A DNA stretch of 5,929 nt, taken from the NCBI GenBank assembly GCA_030695785.1, contig JAUYPR010000031.1, positions 1-5,929 on the forward strand. The letters run 5' to 3'. Every line of letters starts with the position of its first letter. Position 1 is the stretch's first letter. Shown here piece after piece: positions 1-5,608 of the stretch. Source of the stretch: a bacterium (GTDB taxonomy: Bacteria > Patescibacteriota > Microgenomatia > JAUYPR01). The notes under the pieces were generated by a model. The model saw nothing but the letters and a program-made list of their open reading frames with translations, ran no database searches and was not told where the DNA came from. Both the position numbers and the translations under genes were made by a program.

Positions 1-594
1 TCGGAAAACATCACGACCGTACGGGCGGCCACACAAGAATTTGAGCGGCTGAAAAAAATGGTTTTTCCCGACCTCAAATGCGGGTTGCTGCACGGAAGAC
101 TCGCGTCAAAAGAAAAAACACGCGTCCTTCAATCGTTTACAAAAAAGGGCATTGACATCCTCGTCTCCACACCGGTTGTAGAAGTTGGCATTGATATCCC
201 AAACGCAACCATCATGCTGATCGAAGGAGCCGAACGGTTCGGGCTTGCACAGCTGCATCAACTCCGCGGCCGCGTGGGCAGAGGTGAGTATCAATCGTTT
301 TGCCTGCTTTTTTCCGACGATCCTTCACCTGCTATTTCAGAACGGCTCGGCCGTTTTGCACGGCTCCGGACTGGCCGCGAGGTTGCTGAGCTTGATTTGA
401 AACTCCGTGGACCTGGCGAACTATTTGGGACAGTGCAGCATGGCGCCGCAGAAGTACGGCTTGCGGATTTGTCGGATACAAATGAGGTTGAACGGACAAA
501 AGACCAGGCACACCATTTATGGAAAAACCAACCGGATATATTCGCTCATCCCTGGGTACAATCATTCATTGCCGTCAAAAGCGAACCGAATTGA
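1..594 (+). CDS. recG: ATP-dependent DNA helicase RecG, C-terminal part (5' end outside window)
   Basis: RecG is a superfamily 2 helicase that remodels stalled replication forks and Holliday junctions in the cytoplasm. The reading frame is open from base 1, so the gene begins upstream; 197 codons are visible, against roughly 650-700 in the family. Numbering from the first visible codon, helicase motif IV is GLLHGRL (28-34), motif V lies around STPVVEVGID (56-65), and motif VI is QLHQLRGRVGRG (84-95). The RecG-specific TRG-type segment follows at about 123-149, with RTGREVAELDL and LRGPGELFGT. That last block separates RecG from Mfd and PriA, which share the other motifs less fully. The N-terminal wedge domain and Walker A/B motifs are not in the window. 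The stop is at 592-594, 19 nt before rpmF. No frame damage is seen in the visible part. Confidence 0.95.
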   Translation, partial: SENITTVRAATQEFERLKKMVFPDLKCGLLHGRLASKEKTRVLQSFTKKGIDILVSTPVVEVGIDIPNATIMLIEGAERFGLAQLHQLRGRVGRGEYQSFCLLFSDDPSPAISERLGRFARLRTGREVAELDLKLRGPGELFGTVQHGAAEVRLADLSDTNEVERTKDQAHHLWKNQPDIFAHPWVQSFIAVKSEPN

Positions 595-598
595 GACA

Positions 599-607
599 TG
601 ATAGAAT
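599..607 (+). promoter_or_regulatory. possible extended -10 element placing a start site at the rpmF start codon
   Basis: The sequence TGATAGAAT matches the extended -10 form TGnTATAAT with one mismatch. Its end at 607 would put transcription initiation near 613-615, on the rpmF ATG at 614, giving a leaderless message. No Shine-Dalgarno precedes that ATG, which agrees. No convincing -35 box lies 17 nt upstream. A match this short can occur by chance, so confidence is low. Confidence 0.25.
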
Positions 608-613
608 ACATCT

Positions 614-952
614 ATGCCTGTTCCGAAGAAACGACATTCAACCGCCCGCCAAGGCAAACGCCGCGCCAGCCATCGCTACAGCCTTCCGAGTTTGGTCGCA
701 TGCGCAAACTGCCACGCACCCATTTTGTCGCACTATGTGTGTCCACACTGTCATATCTACAAAGGCGAAAATTTCGCAAAGATAATAAAAGGTCCAAAGA
801 ATGCCGAGAAGAAAACGGGGGCAAAAGAGAAAAAAGAAGAAGTGAAAAAAACCTCGCGGCGCGATGTCCTGCGAGATGAAGAACGACCAATCAAAGCAAC
901 ACCTGTACAAAAGAAAGTCGGCCGTGTGCATCGCAAGCCCGATAGTTCATAA
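614..952 (+). CDS. rpmF: 50S ribosomal protein bL32, zinc-binding type with long C-terminal tail
   Basis: bL32 is a small zinc-ribbon protein of the large ribosomal subunit. The N-terminus is classic: MPVPKKRHSTARQGKRRASH (1-20), followed by the zinc ribbon with C30-x2-C33 and C43-x2-C46, then a short HIYKGE strand. The core therefore ends near residue 57, the usual full length of the family. Here the protein continues to 112 residues with a Lys/Glu/Arg-rich segment (about 61-112) of low complexity that looks disordered. The start is the ATG at 614, because it yields the conserved MPVPK beginning; no Shine-Dalgarno is visible. It lies 19 nt after recG and 6 nt before nusB. The core assignment is firm; the tail has no function that I recognise. 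Confidence 0.93.
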   Translation: MPVPKKRHSTARQGKRRASHRYSLPSLVACANCHAPILSHYVCPHCHIYKGENFAKIIKGPKNAEKKTGAKEKKEEVKKTSRRDVLRDEERPIKATPVQKKVGRVHRKPDSS

Positions 953-958
953 CACGAC

Positions 959-1348
959 ATGGCACCATCTGACCCGCGTCATCTTCGCCGCATGCATATG
1001 ATGCAAGCACTCTTTATGTGGGATTTTAACCGCGAGAACAACAAGCTCTCCGCTGATCTCCTCCCCATTGTCAAACATATGACCGAGATTGATGCGCTGA
1101 TTTCCAAAACCGCGCCTGAGTGGCCGCTCGTGCAGCTGCATAAAATTGACCTTGCCATTTTGCGCTTGGCTATCTATGAACTTCTCCACGAAAAGAAAAC
1201 CCCGCCCAAAGTGGTTATTGACGAAGCCGTGGAACTTGCGAAAGCATTTGGCGGCGACAACGCAAAATCATTTGTGAACGGCGTCTTAGGCACGATTGCG
1301 CGTTCACACGATATCGAAGGAGGGAGACATGAAACCAGCACCTCTTGA
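959..1348 (+). CDS. nusB: transcription antitermination factor NusB
   Basis: NusB binds the boxA RNA element with NusE (ribosomal protein uS10) and helps RNA polymerase read through rRNA operons. The 129-residue length is slightly short of the usual 130-150. The N-terminal helix has the R-R-x-x-x-x-Q-A-L pattern (HLRRMHMMQALFMW, 8-21), part of the Arg-rich RNA-binding face. The C-terminal half carries the family hallmark: IDLAILRLAIYELL, then PPKVVIDEAVELAKAFGGDN, then SFVNGVLGTIAR. The ATG at 959 is 6 nt after the rpmF stop. No Shine-Dalgarno is evident, so expression may depend on coupling to rpmF. The 3' end overlaps rnc by 20 nt, and the last residues (EGGRHETSTS) are encoded by the rnc ribosome-binding site and first codons. 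Pairing with rnc links rRNA transcription to rRNA processing. Confidence 0.93.
   Translation: MAPSDPRHLRRMHMMQALFMWDFNRENNKLSADLLPIVKHMTEIDALISKTAPEWPLVQLHKIDLAILRLAIYELLHEKKTPPKVVIDEAVELAKAFGGDNAKSFVNGVLGTIARSHDIEGGRHETSTS
1317..1325 (+). promoter_or_regulatory. strong ribosome-binding site of rnc (decides its start)
   Basis: The sequence AAGGAGGGA includes a full AGGAGG, 5 nt before the ATG at 1329. It is the strongest Shine-Dalgarno in the window and lies within the 3' end of nusB. It rules out the longer in-frame TTG start at 1296, which would add 11 residues lacking family similarity. Confidence 0.85.
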
Positions 1349-2030
1349 CCGAAAAAAAGCAGAGGCCCTTATCGGCCACACGTTTCACCAGCCTGACCTT
1401 TTAACGACCGCGTTTTTGCACCGTTCCTACGGAAATGAACACCTGGATTTTGAACGATTATCGAATGAACGGCTGGAGTTTTTGGGCGACAGTGTATTAT
1501 CCGTGGTCGTTGCACATGCGTTGTATCAACAATTCCCAGAAAAACCCGAGGGCGAGCTCACGCTGCTTCGATCGGCCATGGTGTCACAACACACGCTTGC
1601 CGATGTTGGAAAAGAACTTGGGCTCGGAAAATTTTTGCTCCTTGCGCATGGCGAGGAATCCGGCGGCGGGCGCGAAAACCCCTCCATTCTTTCGAATACC
1701 TATGAAGCCATTGTTGCCGCACTGTTTCTTGATGGCGGGGTCGAGCCCGCGAAAAGATTTATTCTCAAAACACTTCTGCCGCGTTTGATCGACATTGTCG
1801 CGAACGGTTCGGTCCGCGATGATAAAAGCGAATTGCAGGAACGCGTTCAACAAAAAGAACGAAAGGCGCCAACCTACAAAGTGCTGTCGGCCATTGGACC
1901 CGACCATGCCCGCATATTTACCGTAGGGGTATATGTGAGTGGAAAATGTCTGGGGAAGGGGACAGGAAAAAACAAACAAGCCGCCCAGCAAGCTGCCGCC
2001 CTCGCCGCACTGCAAATGGTTGACAAATGA
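1329..2030 (+). CDS. rnc: ribonuclease III
   Basis: RNase III cleaves double-stranded RNA, chiefly to release 16S and 23S precursors from the rRNA transcript, as a cytoplasmic dimer using two Mg2+ ions per site. The protein is 233 residues, a normal length. The catalytic domain (about 8-150) contains the signature NERLEFLGDSVL (46-57), giving E47, E50 and D54, equivalent to E. coli E38, E41 and D45. The second metal cluster is SNTYEAIVAALFLDGG (122-137) with E126 (E. coli E117). The preceding metal-site aspartate (E. coli D114) is N123 here. The double-stranded-RNA-binding domain follows at about 166-231, beginning KSELQERVQQ and ending in GKGTGKNKQAAQQAAALAAL. The start at 1329 is fixed by the strong Shine-Dalgarno. 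It overlaps nusB by 20 nt and the next gene by 4 nt (ATGA). Confidence 0.95.
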   Translation: MKPAPLDRKKAEALIGHTFHQPDLLTTAFLHRSYGNEHLDFERLSNERLEFLGDSVLSVVVAHALYQQFPEKPEGELTLLRSAMVSQHTLADVGKELGLGKFLLLAHGEESGGGRENPSILSNTYEAIVAALFLDGGVEPAKRFILKTLLPRLIDIVANGSVRDDKSELQERVQQKERKAPTYKVLSAIGPDHARIFTVGVYVSGKCLGKGTGKNKQAAQQAAALAALQMVDK

Positions 2031-2662
2031 ATGAACGTCGAAAAAATCACACGAATTTTTATATTATCCGCCACGGTGAAACGCAGTGGAATGTGGAGCG
2101 GCGTATTCAAGGCCACAGCGATTCACCGTTGACGAAACGCGGGCGTACGCAAGCATCCGAACTCGGAGAACATCTTTTGAGAATTGAACTTCATGCCGTT
2201 TTTTCATCCGACCTCGGACGTGCGATGAAAACTGCGCAGATTATTTCTCATCCTCTCAAACTCCCTATCATTCCATCTCCGGCTCTTCGAGAACGGCGCT
2301 TCGCGCACTTGGAAGGACTTCCCGTTACAAGTCTCAAGTCTATCGATGATAAACTGGAAGCATTGGATGCGTTTGGGCAATTTACATTTACATCGCATCC
2401 AGCTATTGAAAGCGATATGGATATGATGGATCGGGTAATGCCGTTTTTAGAAACTCTATCGTCTCAACACAATGGAAAAAATATTCTTCTCGTAACGCAT
2501 GGAGGCGTCATTCGCTGTCTGCTGGTGCACCTGAAACGTGCAACATATAAAGATCTTCACCACGGGGCAATCACAAACAAAGCGCTTGTTCACGTCCGAA
2601 GTAATGGAAGCTTTTTTGCTGTGGAAAAAACATCCGGCATAGAATTCCATCCTTATGCTTGA
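2027..2662 (+). CDS. histidine phosphatase family protein (phosphoglycerate-mutase-like)
   Basis: This is a 211-residue branch-1 histidine phosphatase, a cytoplasmic fold in which a histidine is phosphorylated transiently. The catalytic motif IIRHGETQWN (13-22) gives R15, H16 and E18. R65 in SSDLGRAMKTA binds phosphate, E89 in ALRERRFAHLEG is the likely general acid, and VTHGG (156-160) supplies the second catalytic histidine, H158. All key residues are therefore present. Length and pattern fit the broad cobC/gpmB-like group rather than classical dPGM, so the substrate (phosphosugar, nucleotide, cobalamin precursor or another) cannot be told from sequence. Its ATG overlaps the rnc stop as ATGA and there is no clear Shine-Dalgarno, which suggests translational coupling. 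Its 3' end overlaps the acetyltransferase by 8 nt. Confidence 0.88.
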   Translation: MNERRKNHTNFYIIRHGETQWNVERRIQGHSDSPLTKRGRTQASELGEHLLRIELHAVFSSDLGRAMKTAQIISHPLKLPIIPSPALRERRFAHLEGLPVTSLKSIDDKLEALDAFGQFTFTSHPAIESDMDMMDRVMPFLETLSSQHNGKNILLVTHGGVIRCLLVHLKRATYKDLHHGAITNKALVHVRSNGSFFAVEKTSGIEFHPYA

Positions 2663-3227
2663 AAAACGTGTCGTGTATAAAGGAAAAACCAAAAAAGGAT
2701 TGCGCATTCTTGTGCGGTATCCGTGTATGGACGACGTCGAGGCAATGAGGAATTACATTAACACCCTCTCAAAAGAACAAACATTTATCCGTTTTCAAGG
2801 TGAGAGCCAAACGCACACGCAAGAACGAAAGTTTGTCCGCGCGATACTCGATGGACTCAAAAATAATACTATCGTGTATTTATTGGCGTTTCATGGTGAT
2901 GAGCTCATCGGCTCGTCACAGGTTGAAATGAAAGACAAAGCGCAAAAACATGTGGGGTTGTTTGGTATTTCCATTGCCAAAGCATACAGAAATCAGGGCA
3001 TTGGGAAGCTTTTGATGAGCCTCGTCTTTTCCGAAGCAAAGCTCCACTTACCTCAAATGCGCATATGCGTACTGGAAACATTTGCAGAGAATTCGGTCGC
3101 GAGGCGTATGTATGAACAATGTGGTTTTCAAGTATATGGACAACTTCCCAAGGGTTTGCGTCGAAAAAACCGATACGACGATGACGTGTATATGTATAAA
3201 AACATTGCGTGGCAGGGAAATTCTTGA
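2655..3227 (+). CDS. GNAT-family N-acetyltransferase
   Basis: A 190-residue protein of the GCN5-related acetyltransferase fold, which moves acetyl from acetyl-CoA to an amine. The N-terminal part (13-49: KKGLRILVRYPCMDDVEAM, then LSKEQTFIRFQG) resembles GNATs of the protein-acetyltransferase (Pat/RimI-like) style. The acetyl-CoA motif A is AKAYRNQGIGKLLMSLV (108-124), with the Q/R-x-x-G-x-G/A loop at Q114, G115 and G117. Motif B is ETFAENSVARRMYEQCGF (141-158), with N146 and Y153 at the usual positions. The target, whether protein, antibiotic or metabolite, cannot be inferred. The ATG overlaps the stop of the previous gene (ATGCTTGA) without a Shine-Dalgarno, so coupled translation is likely. 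A 22-nt gap separates it from the next gene. Confidence 0.88.
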   Translation: MLEKRVVYKGKTKKGLRILVRYPCMDDVEAMRNYINTLSKEQTFIRFQGESQTHTQERKFVRAILDGLKNNTIVYLLAFHGDELIGSSQVEMKDKAQKHVGLFGISIAKAYRNQGIGKLLMSLVFSEAKLHLPQMRICVLETFAENSVARRMYEQCGFQVYGQLPKGLRRKNRYDDDVYMYKNIAWQGNS

Positions 3228-3249
3228 CTCCGTATGATACACTTCTTCC

Positions 3250-3927
3250 GTGCTACCAGAAGCGACATCATCATTCGAAATCGTCGAGGGGCAAAGACCA
3301 GATTTTCTCAAGAGCGGGCCTTTATCACCTTTACAACAAGTATCATTGTTTATTGACAAAGGGTTTCACGACGCACTGGACGAACATTCCTTCGACTATC
3401 TTGGAGATTTTGAACAAGCAATGCTTGATGCGCAAGACGCAGAAGAAATCGACGGAACATTCATTGCGATTGTCGAATCACGTCTATCATTTCTCAAACA
3501 GGCCGAGCTACTGGGTTTTATGGTTGACCCAAGCCTCATTCAAAGCCCAAAGCACTATCCCGAACAAAAACCATATACTGTACGACTACAGCTCATACAT
3601 CAAGGGCACCCATACATGCAAAGAGGGTTGACCCCAAGAAAAATAACAGATATTCTTTCTCAAACCATGCGGCCAGCAACAGCGTTTGAAGGCATCGCTG
3701 CAAGCTTCTTTTTAGAAGACGACATGTTTTTTCACACGGTTGGGGGAGAGTTTTACGCCGCTCTAAACTTAACGAACGGGAATCCTCAAACACACACCAT
3801 TGTTTTCGATCAATTTCTAGGGAGAAAGAGGGTTATGCAGGCAAAACGAAATGAATTCGATGGATTAGTAGGATATCTTGCTGCGTTTCAACAATCTTCT
3901 CGAAGAAATGATAGGATACAACAATAA
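3250..3927 (+). CDS. protein of unknown function (distant resemblance to DUF5701)
   Basis: A 225-residue soluble-looking protein with no signal peptide or membrane segment. I do not recognise it firmly. From memory its layout resembles the DUF5701 family of unknown function: an N-terminal helix with a K-G-[FY] step (VSLFIDKGFHDAL, 31-43), a strand region GTFIAIVESRL (69-79) ending in a P-x-Y-x-V-x-L-like strand (PYTVRLQLIHQG, 108-119), then LTPRKITDILSQTMRPATAFEGIAASFF (127-154), where a T-x-x-EGIA step is shared. The W/C-rich C-terminus that I recall for that family is absent. The start is GTG at 3250: an in-frame stop at 3235-3237 excludes anything longer, and there is no good Shine-Dalgarno, so a shorter form is possible. 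Its stop shares one base with the lysS start (TAATG), tying its translation to LysRS. That it is a real gene is supported by the long open frame and tight fit; its function is open. Confidence 0.75.
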   Translation: MLPEATSSFEIVEGQRPDFLKSGPLSPLQQVSLFIDKGFHDALDEHSFDYLGDFEQAMLDAQDAEEIDGTFIAIVESRLSFLKQAELLGFMVDPSLIQSPKHYPEQKPYTVRLQLIHQGHPYMQRGLTPRKITDILSQTMRPATAFEGIAASFFLEDDMFFHTVGGEFYAALNLTNGNPQTHTIVFDQFLGRKRVMQAKRNEFDGLVGYLAAFQQSSRRNDRIQQ

Positions 3928-5417
3928 TGAGAAATGAACGGCCTATCCAAGATGGTGGTGTAGGTGAACTGGTAGCACGTGACTATCAAGCGCGGCTCGC
4001 GCGCGCAGTACTTCTTGAACAAGCAGGGATAAATCCATATCCTGCAGAAGCACCAACCATTACTCACCTAACCTCACAACTACTCAAGGAGTTTGTTTCC
4101 TTAGAAGGACAGACAGTAAGTATCGCCGGGAGAATGGTATCAAAACGAGTTCATGGAGGAATTACGTTTGGACACGTTGAAGATCAAAGCGGACAAATAC
4201 AATCTGTATTCGCACAATCAAGGCTTGGGAAGGATCACTACACATTAATACGAGATGCTTTTGACCCTGGAGATTTTGTCGGTGTAACCGGAGTTTTGGG
4301 AAAGACAAATACAGGGGAGGTATCTGTTTTTGCGAAGGAAACACATATGCTCACGAAGGCTCTCCGACAACCACCTGAACAAGTTCAAGATGCTGAAGTA
4401 CAACAAAGACAACGCTACCTTCATACATTGGTTGAGAGAAAAGCGAGGGAGAGGTTTGTTGTCCGATCACAGATAGTGCAATATATGCGAGAGTATTTTC
4501 TTAACACCCTCGGCTGTCTTGAAGTTGAAACTCCAATCTTAGATTCAACATATGGAGGCGCATTAGCACGGCCGTTTGTTACTCATCATCAAGCGCTCGG
4601 AACTGATTTTTTTCTTAGAATAGCCAACGAATTGTATTTGAAACGGATGACAGTTGGGGGATATTATGGTGGGGTTTTTGAGTTTGCCCGTGATTTCCGC
4701 AACGAAGGAATGGACCGCACACACAATCCTGAATTTACCCAACTCGAGCTGTATAAACCCTTTTGGGACTACAAACGAATGATGGAGATGGCTGAAAACC
4801 TTATGTCCTCTATCGTCGGGCGGATTCATGGAACGATGAAAATTCAATACGGATCACACACGATTGACTTTACACCTCCATGGAGGCGATTGAGCATTTA
4901 TGATGGGATCAGAGAGAAACTCGATATCGAACCAACAACAATTTCAGAAGAAACATTACGGCGCTTTGCGCATGAGTACGATGTAGAATTTACAAACCGC
5001 GGCGAAACACTTCTCAAGTTGTTTGAAAAGCTTTGGGAAGAGGAGCTTATCCAGCCGACGTTCATTTGTGACTATCCGGCTGAGACAAGTTCGCTGGCAA
5101 AACGGCATCGCGACGACCCAACGCTCACAGAACGATTTGAACTGTTTGTTGGTGGGATGGAAACAATGAATGCTTATTCCGAATTAAATGACCCTCGAGA
5201 TCAGCGTCAAAGGTTTGAACATGAACAGCAAAAACGACTCGCAGGAGACCGAGAAACAATGGAATTCGACGAAGATTTTATCCTTTCACAAGAATATGGA
5301 ATGCCATTGCAAGCTGGTATTGGCATAGGTATCGATCGATGGGTGATGCTACTCACGAACACCACCCATATTCGTCAGGTTATTTATTTCCCAACCCTTC
5401 GTCCAAAATCGAGATGA
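3927..5417 (+). CDS. lysS: lysyl-tRNA synthetase, class II
   Basis: LysRS charges tRNA-Lys with lysine using ATP, in the cytoplasm as a dimer. At 496 residues it has full family length. The N-terminal OB-fold anticodon-binding domain spans about 60-142 (VSIAGRMVSKR, then FGHVEDQSGQIQ, DPGDFVGVTG and TNTGEVSVFA). The catalytic domain has motif 1 around LEVETPIL (198-205) with GGALARPFVTHHQAL (210-224), motif 2 FEFARDFRNEGMDRTHNPEF (251-270), the lysine-site segment ERFELFVGG...NAYSELNDP (402-423), and motif 3 GIGIGIDRWVMLLTN (464-478). These lysine-specific segments exclude AspRS and AsnRS, and the OB domain excludes EpmA. Several usually fixed positions differ: IANELYLKR for IAPELYLKR, and METMNAYSEL where EIANAYSEL is usual. 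The ATG overlaps the preceding stop by 1 nt; a weak AGGA (3913-3916) lies 10 nt upstream. It is the last gene before a new promoter. Confidence 0.95.
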   Translation: MRNERPIQDGGVGELVARDYQARLARAVLLEQAGINPYPAEAPTITHLTSQLLKEFVSLEGQTVSIAGRMVSKRVHGGITFGHVEDQSGQIQSVFAQSRLGKDHYTLIRDAFDPGDFVGVTGVLGKTNTGEVSVFAKETHMLTKALRQPPEQVQDAEVQQRQRYLHTLVERKARERFVVRSQIVQYMREYFLNTLGCLEVETPILDSTYGGALARPFVTHHQALGTDFFLRIANELYLKRMTVGGYYGGVFEFARDFRNEGMDRTHNPEFTQLELYKPFWDYKRMMEMAENLMSSIVGRIHGTMKIQYGSHTIDFTPPWRRLSIYDGIREKLDIEPTTISEETLRRFAHEYDVEFTNRGETLLKLFEKLWEEELIQPTFICDYPAETSSLAKRHRDDPTLTERFELFVGGMETMNAYSELNDPRDQRQRFEHEQQKRLAGDRETMEFDEDFILSQEYGMPLQAGIGIGIDRWVMLLTNTTHIRQVIYFPTLRPKSR

Positions 5418-5424
5418 TGTGATA

Positions 5425-5453
5425 TTGACAGTCAGTTCAGACTCTGTCATAAT
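5425..5453 (+). promoter_or_regulatory. sigma70-type promoter
   Basis: A perfect -35 box TTGACA (5425-5430) is followed by exactly 17 nt and a -10 box CATAAT (5448-5453; five of six bases match TATAAT), with AT-rich sequence after it. Transcription should start near 5459-5461. It begins 8 nt after the lysS stop and drives the structured leader and, if the terminator is passed, the gene at 5615. No comparable promoter is seen between the terminator and that gene. Confidence 0.75.
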
Positions 5454-5463
5454 ATTTTTAATT

Positions 5464-5541
5464 ATGAAAAACACTTACAGTTTGAATATTTTGAGCAAAA
5501 AAGCGAAGAAAACCTCTCGAGGAGGGGAGGTTTTGGTGTGA
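5464..5541 (+). CDS. possible lysine-rich leader peptide, 25 codons
   Basis: An ATG at 5464, only about 4 nt after the predicted transcription start, opens a 25-residue frame ending at TGA 5539-5541. Lysine makes up 5 of the 25 residues, with K12, K13, A14, K15 and K16 encoded at 5497-5511; the last Lys codon overlaps the 5' arm of the first hairpin. The stop falls at the base of the second hairpin. The placement matches that of leader peptides in amino-acid biosynthesis operons, and the upstream gene is LysRS. Against it: no Shine-Dalgarno, so it would need leaderless-type initiation, and AAA codons are common in AT-rich spacers. It may be a chance ORF. Confidence 0.35.
   Translation: MKNTYSLNILSKKAKKTSRGGEVLV
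5509..5534 (+). promoter_or_regulatory. hairpin 1 of the leader (8-bp stem)
   Basis: AAAACCTC (5509-5516) pairs perfectly with GAGGTTTT (5527-5534) around a 10-nt purine-rich loop. The A4/T4 ends make it resemble a weak two-way terminator, so it could also help end lysS transcription. CCTC can alternatively pair with GAGG at 5522-5525, so more than one fold is possible. In an attenuator reading it is the 1:2 hairpin that hides GAGGGG. Confidence 0.55.
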
Positions 5542-5559
5542 GATAAATTCCAAATCTCA
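5539..5559 (+). promoter_or_regulatory. hairpin 2 of the leader (6-bp stem)
   Basis: TGAGAT (5539-5544) pairs with ATCTCA (5554-5559) across a 9-nt A/T-rich loop. It is AT-rich and has no T-tract, so it is not a terminator. Its first bases are the stop codon of the small ORF, so a terminating ribosome would melt it. Confidence 0.4.
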
Positions 5560-5571
5560 ATCAAAGCATCA

Positions 5572-5594
5572 CCCCTCGCAAGAGGGATTTTTTT
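5572..5594 (+). terminator. intrinsic (Rho-independent) terminator
   Basis: A GC-rich stem CCCTC (5573-5577) / GAGGG (5582-5586) is closed by a GCAA (GNRA-type) tetraloop and followed, after one A, by seven Ts (5588-5594). It lies 20 nt before the next gene, so it either ends the lysS operon and a small RNA or acts as the terminator of an attenuator. The stem is only 5 bp, so read-through is plausible. Confidence 0.8.
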
Positions 5595-5603
5595 ACATGC
5601 ATG

Positions 5604-5608
5604 AAGGA
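5604..5608 (+). promoter_or_regulatory. ribosome-binding site of the gene at 5615
   Basis: AAGGA lies 6 nt before the ATG at 5615 and fixes that start. It sits inside a five-codon frame (ATG at 5601, TGA at 5616-5618) whose stop overlaps the start codon. That frame has no ribosome-binding site of its own and is probably incidental. Confidence 0.7.

Larger units (their letters stand above)
5459..5594 (+). ncRNA. short structured leader transcript or small RNA (candidate attenuator)
   Basis: The interval from the predicted transcription start to the T-tract is about 135 nt. It holds a 25-codon ORF, two hairpins and an intrinsic terminator. The CCCCTC of the terminator's 5' side (5572-5577) can pair instead with GAGGGG (5522-5527) in the first hairpin region, so terminator and antiterminator would exclude each other. 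This is the layout of a transcription attenuator for the gene at 5615. A stand-alone small RNA is the main alternative. I do not recognise a known riboswitch or T-box consensus in it. The boundaries are predicted, not observed. Confidence 0.4.

Noticed and set aside
598..879. 93-codon frame overlapping rpmF
   Set aside because: It lies in another frame of the clear bL32 gene, its product has no recognisable motif, and its composition is that of a shadow of rpmF.
1296..1328. Longer in-frame TTG start for RNase III
   Set aside because: The ATG at 1329 has a near-perfect Shine-Dalgarno at 5-nt spacing, and the added 11 residues do not resemble RNase III N-termini.
1584..2015. 143-codon frame on the minus strand across rnc
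   Set aside because: It is antisense to a firmly identified gene, has no motif, and consists of the reverse reading of conserved RNase III codons.
2020..2065. TTGACA at the end of rnc as a promoter for the histidine phosphatase
   Set aside because: The sequence 17 nt downstream (AAAATC) is not a -10 box; the nearest TATATT is 34 nt away, far outside workable spacing.
3224..3252. TTGACT and TATGAT between the acetyltransferase and the unknown gene as a promoter
   Set aside because: Only 3 nt separate the two boxes, and no -35-like sequence lies about 17 nt before TATGAT. The 22-nt gap fits continued operon transcription.
3234..3356. 40-codon ATG frame overlapping the start of the unknown gene
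   Set aside because: It lacks a Shine-Dalgarno and recognisable motifs, and overlaps the much longer frame starting at 3250.
3353..3381. TTGACA inside the unknown gene as an internal promoter for lysS
   Set aside because: The sequence at 17-nt spacing is CTGGAC, not a -10 box, and the site is more than 500 nt from lysS.
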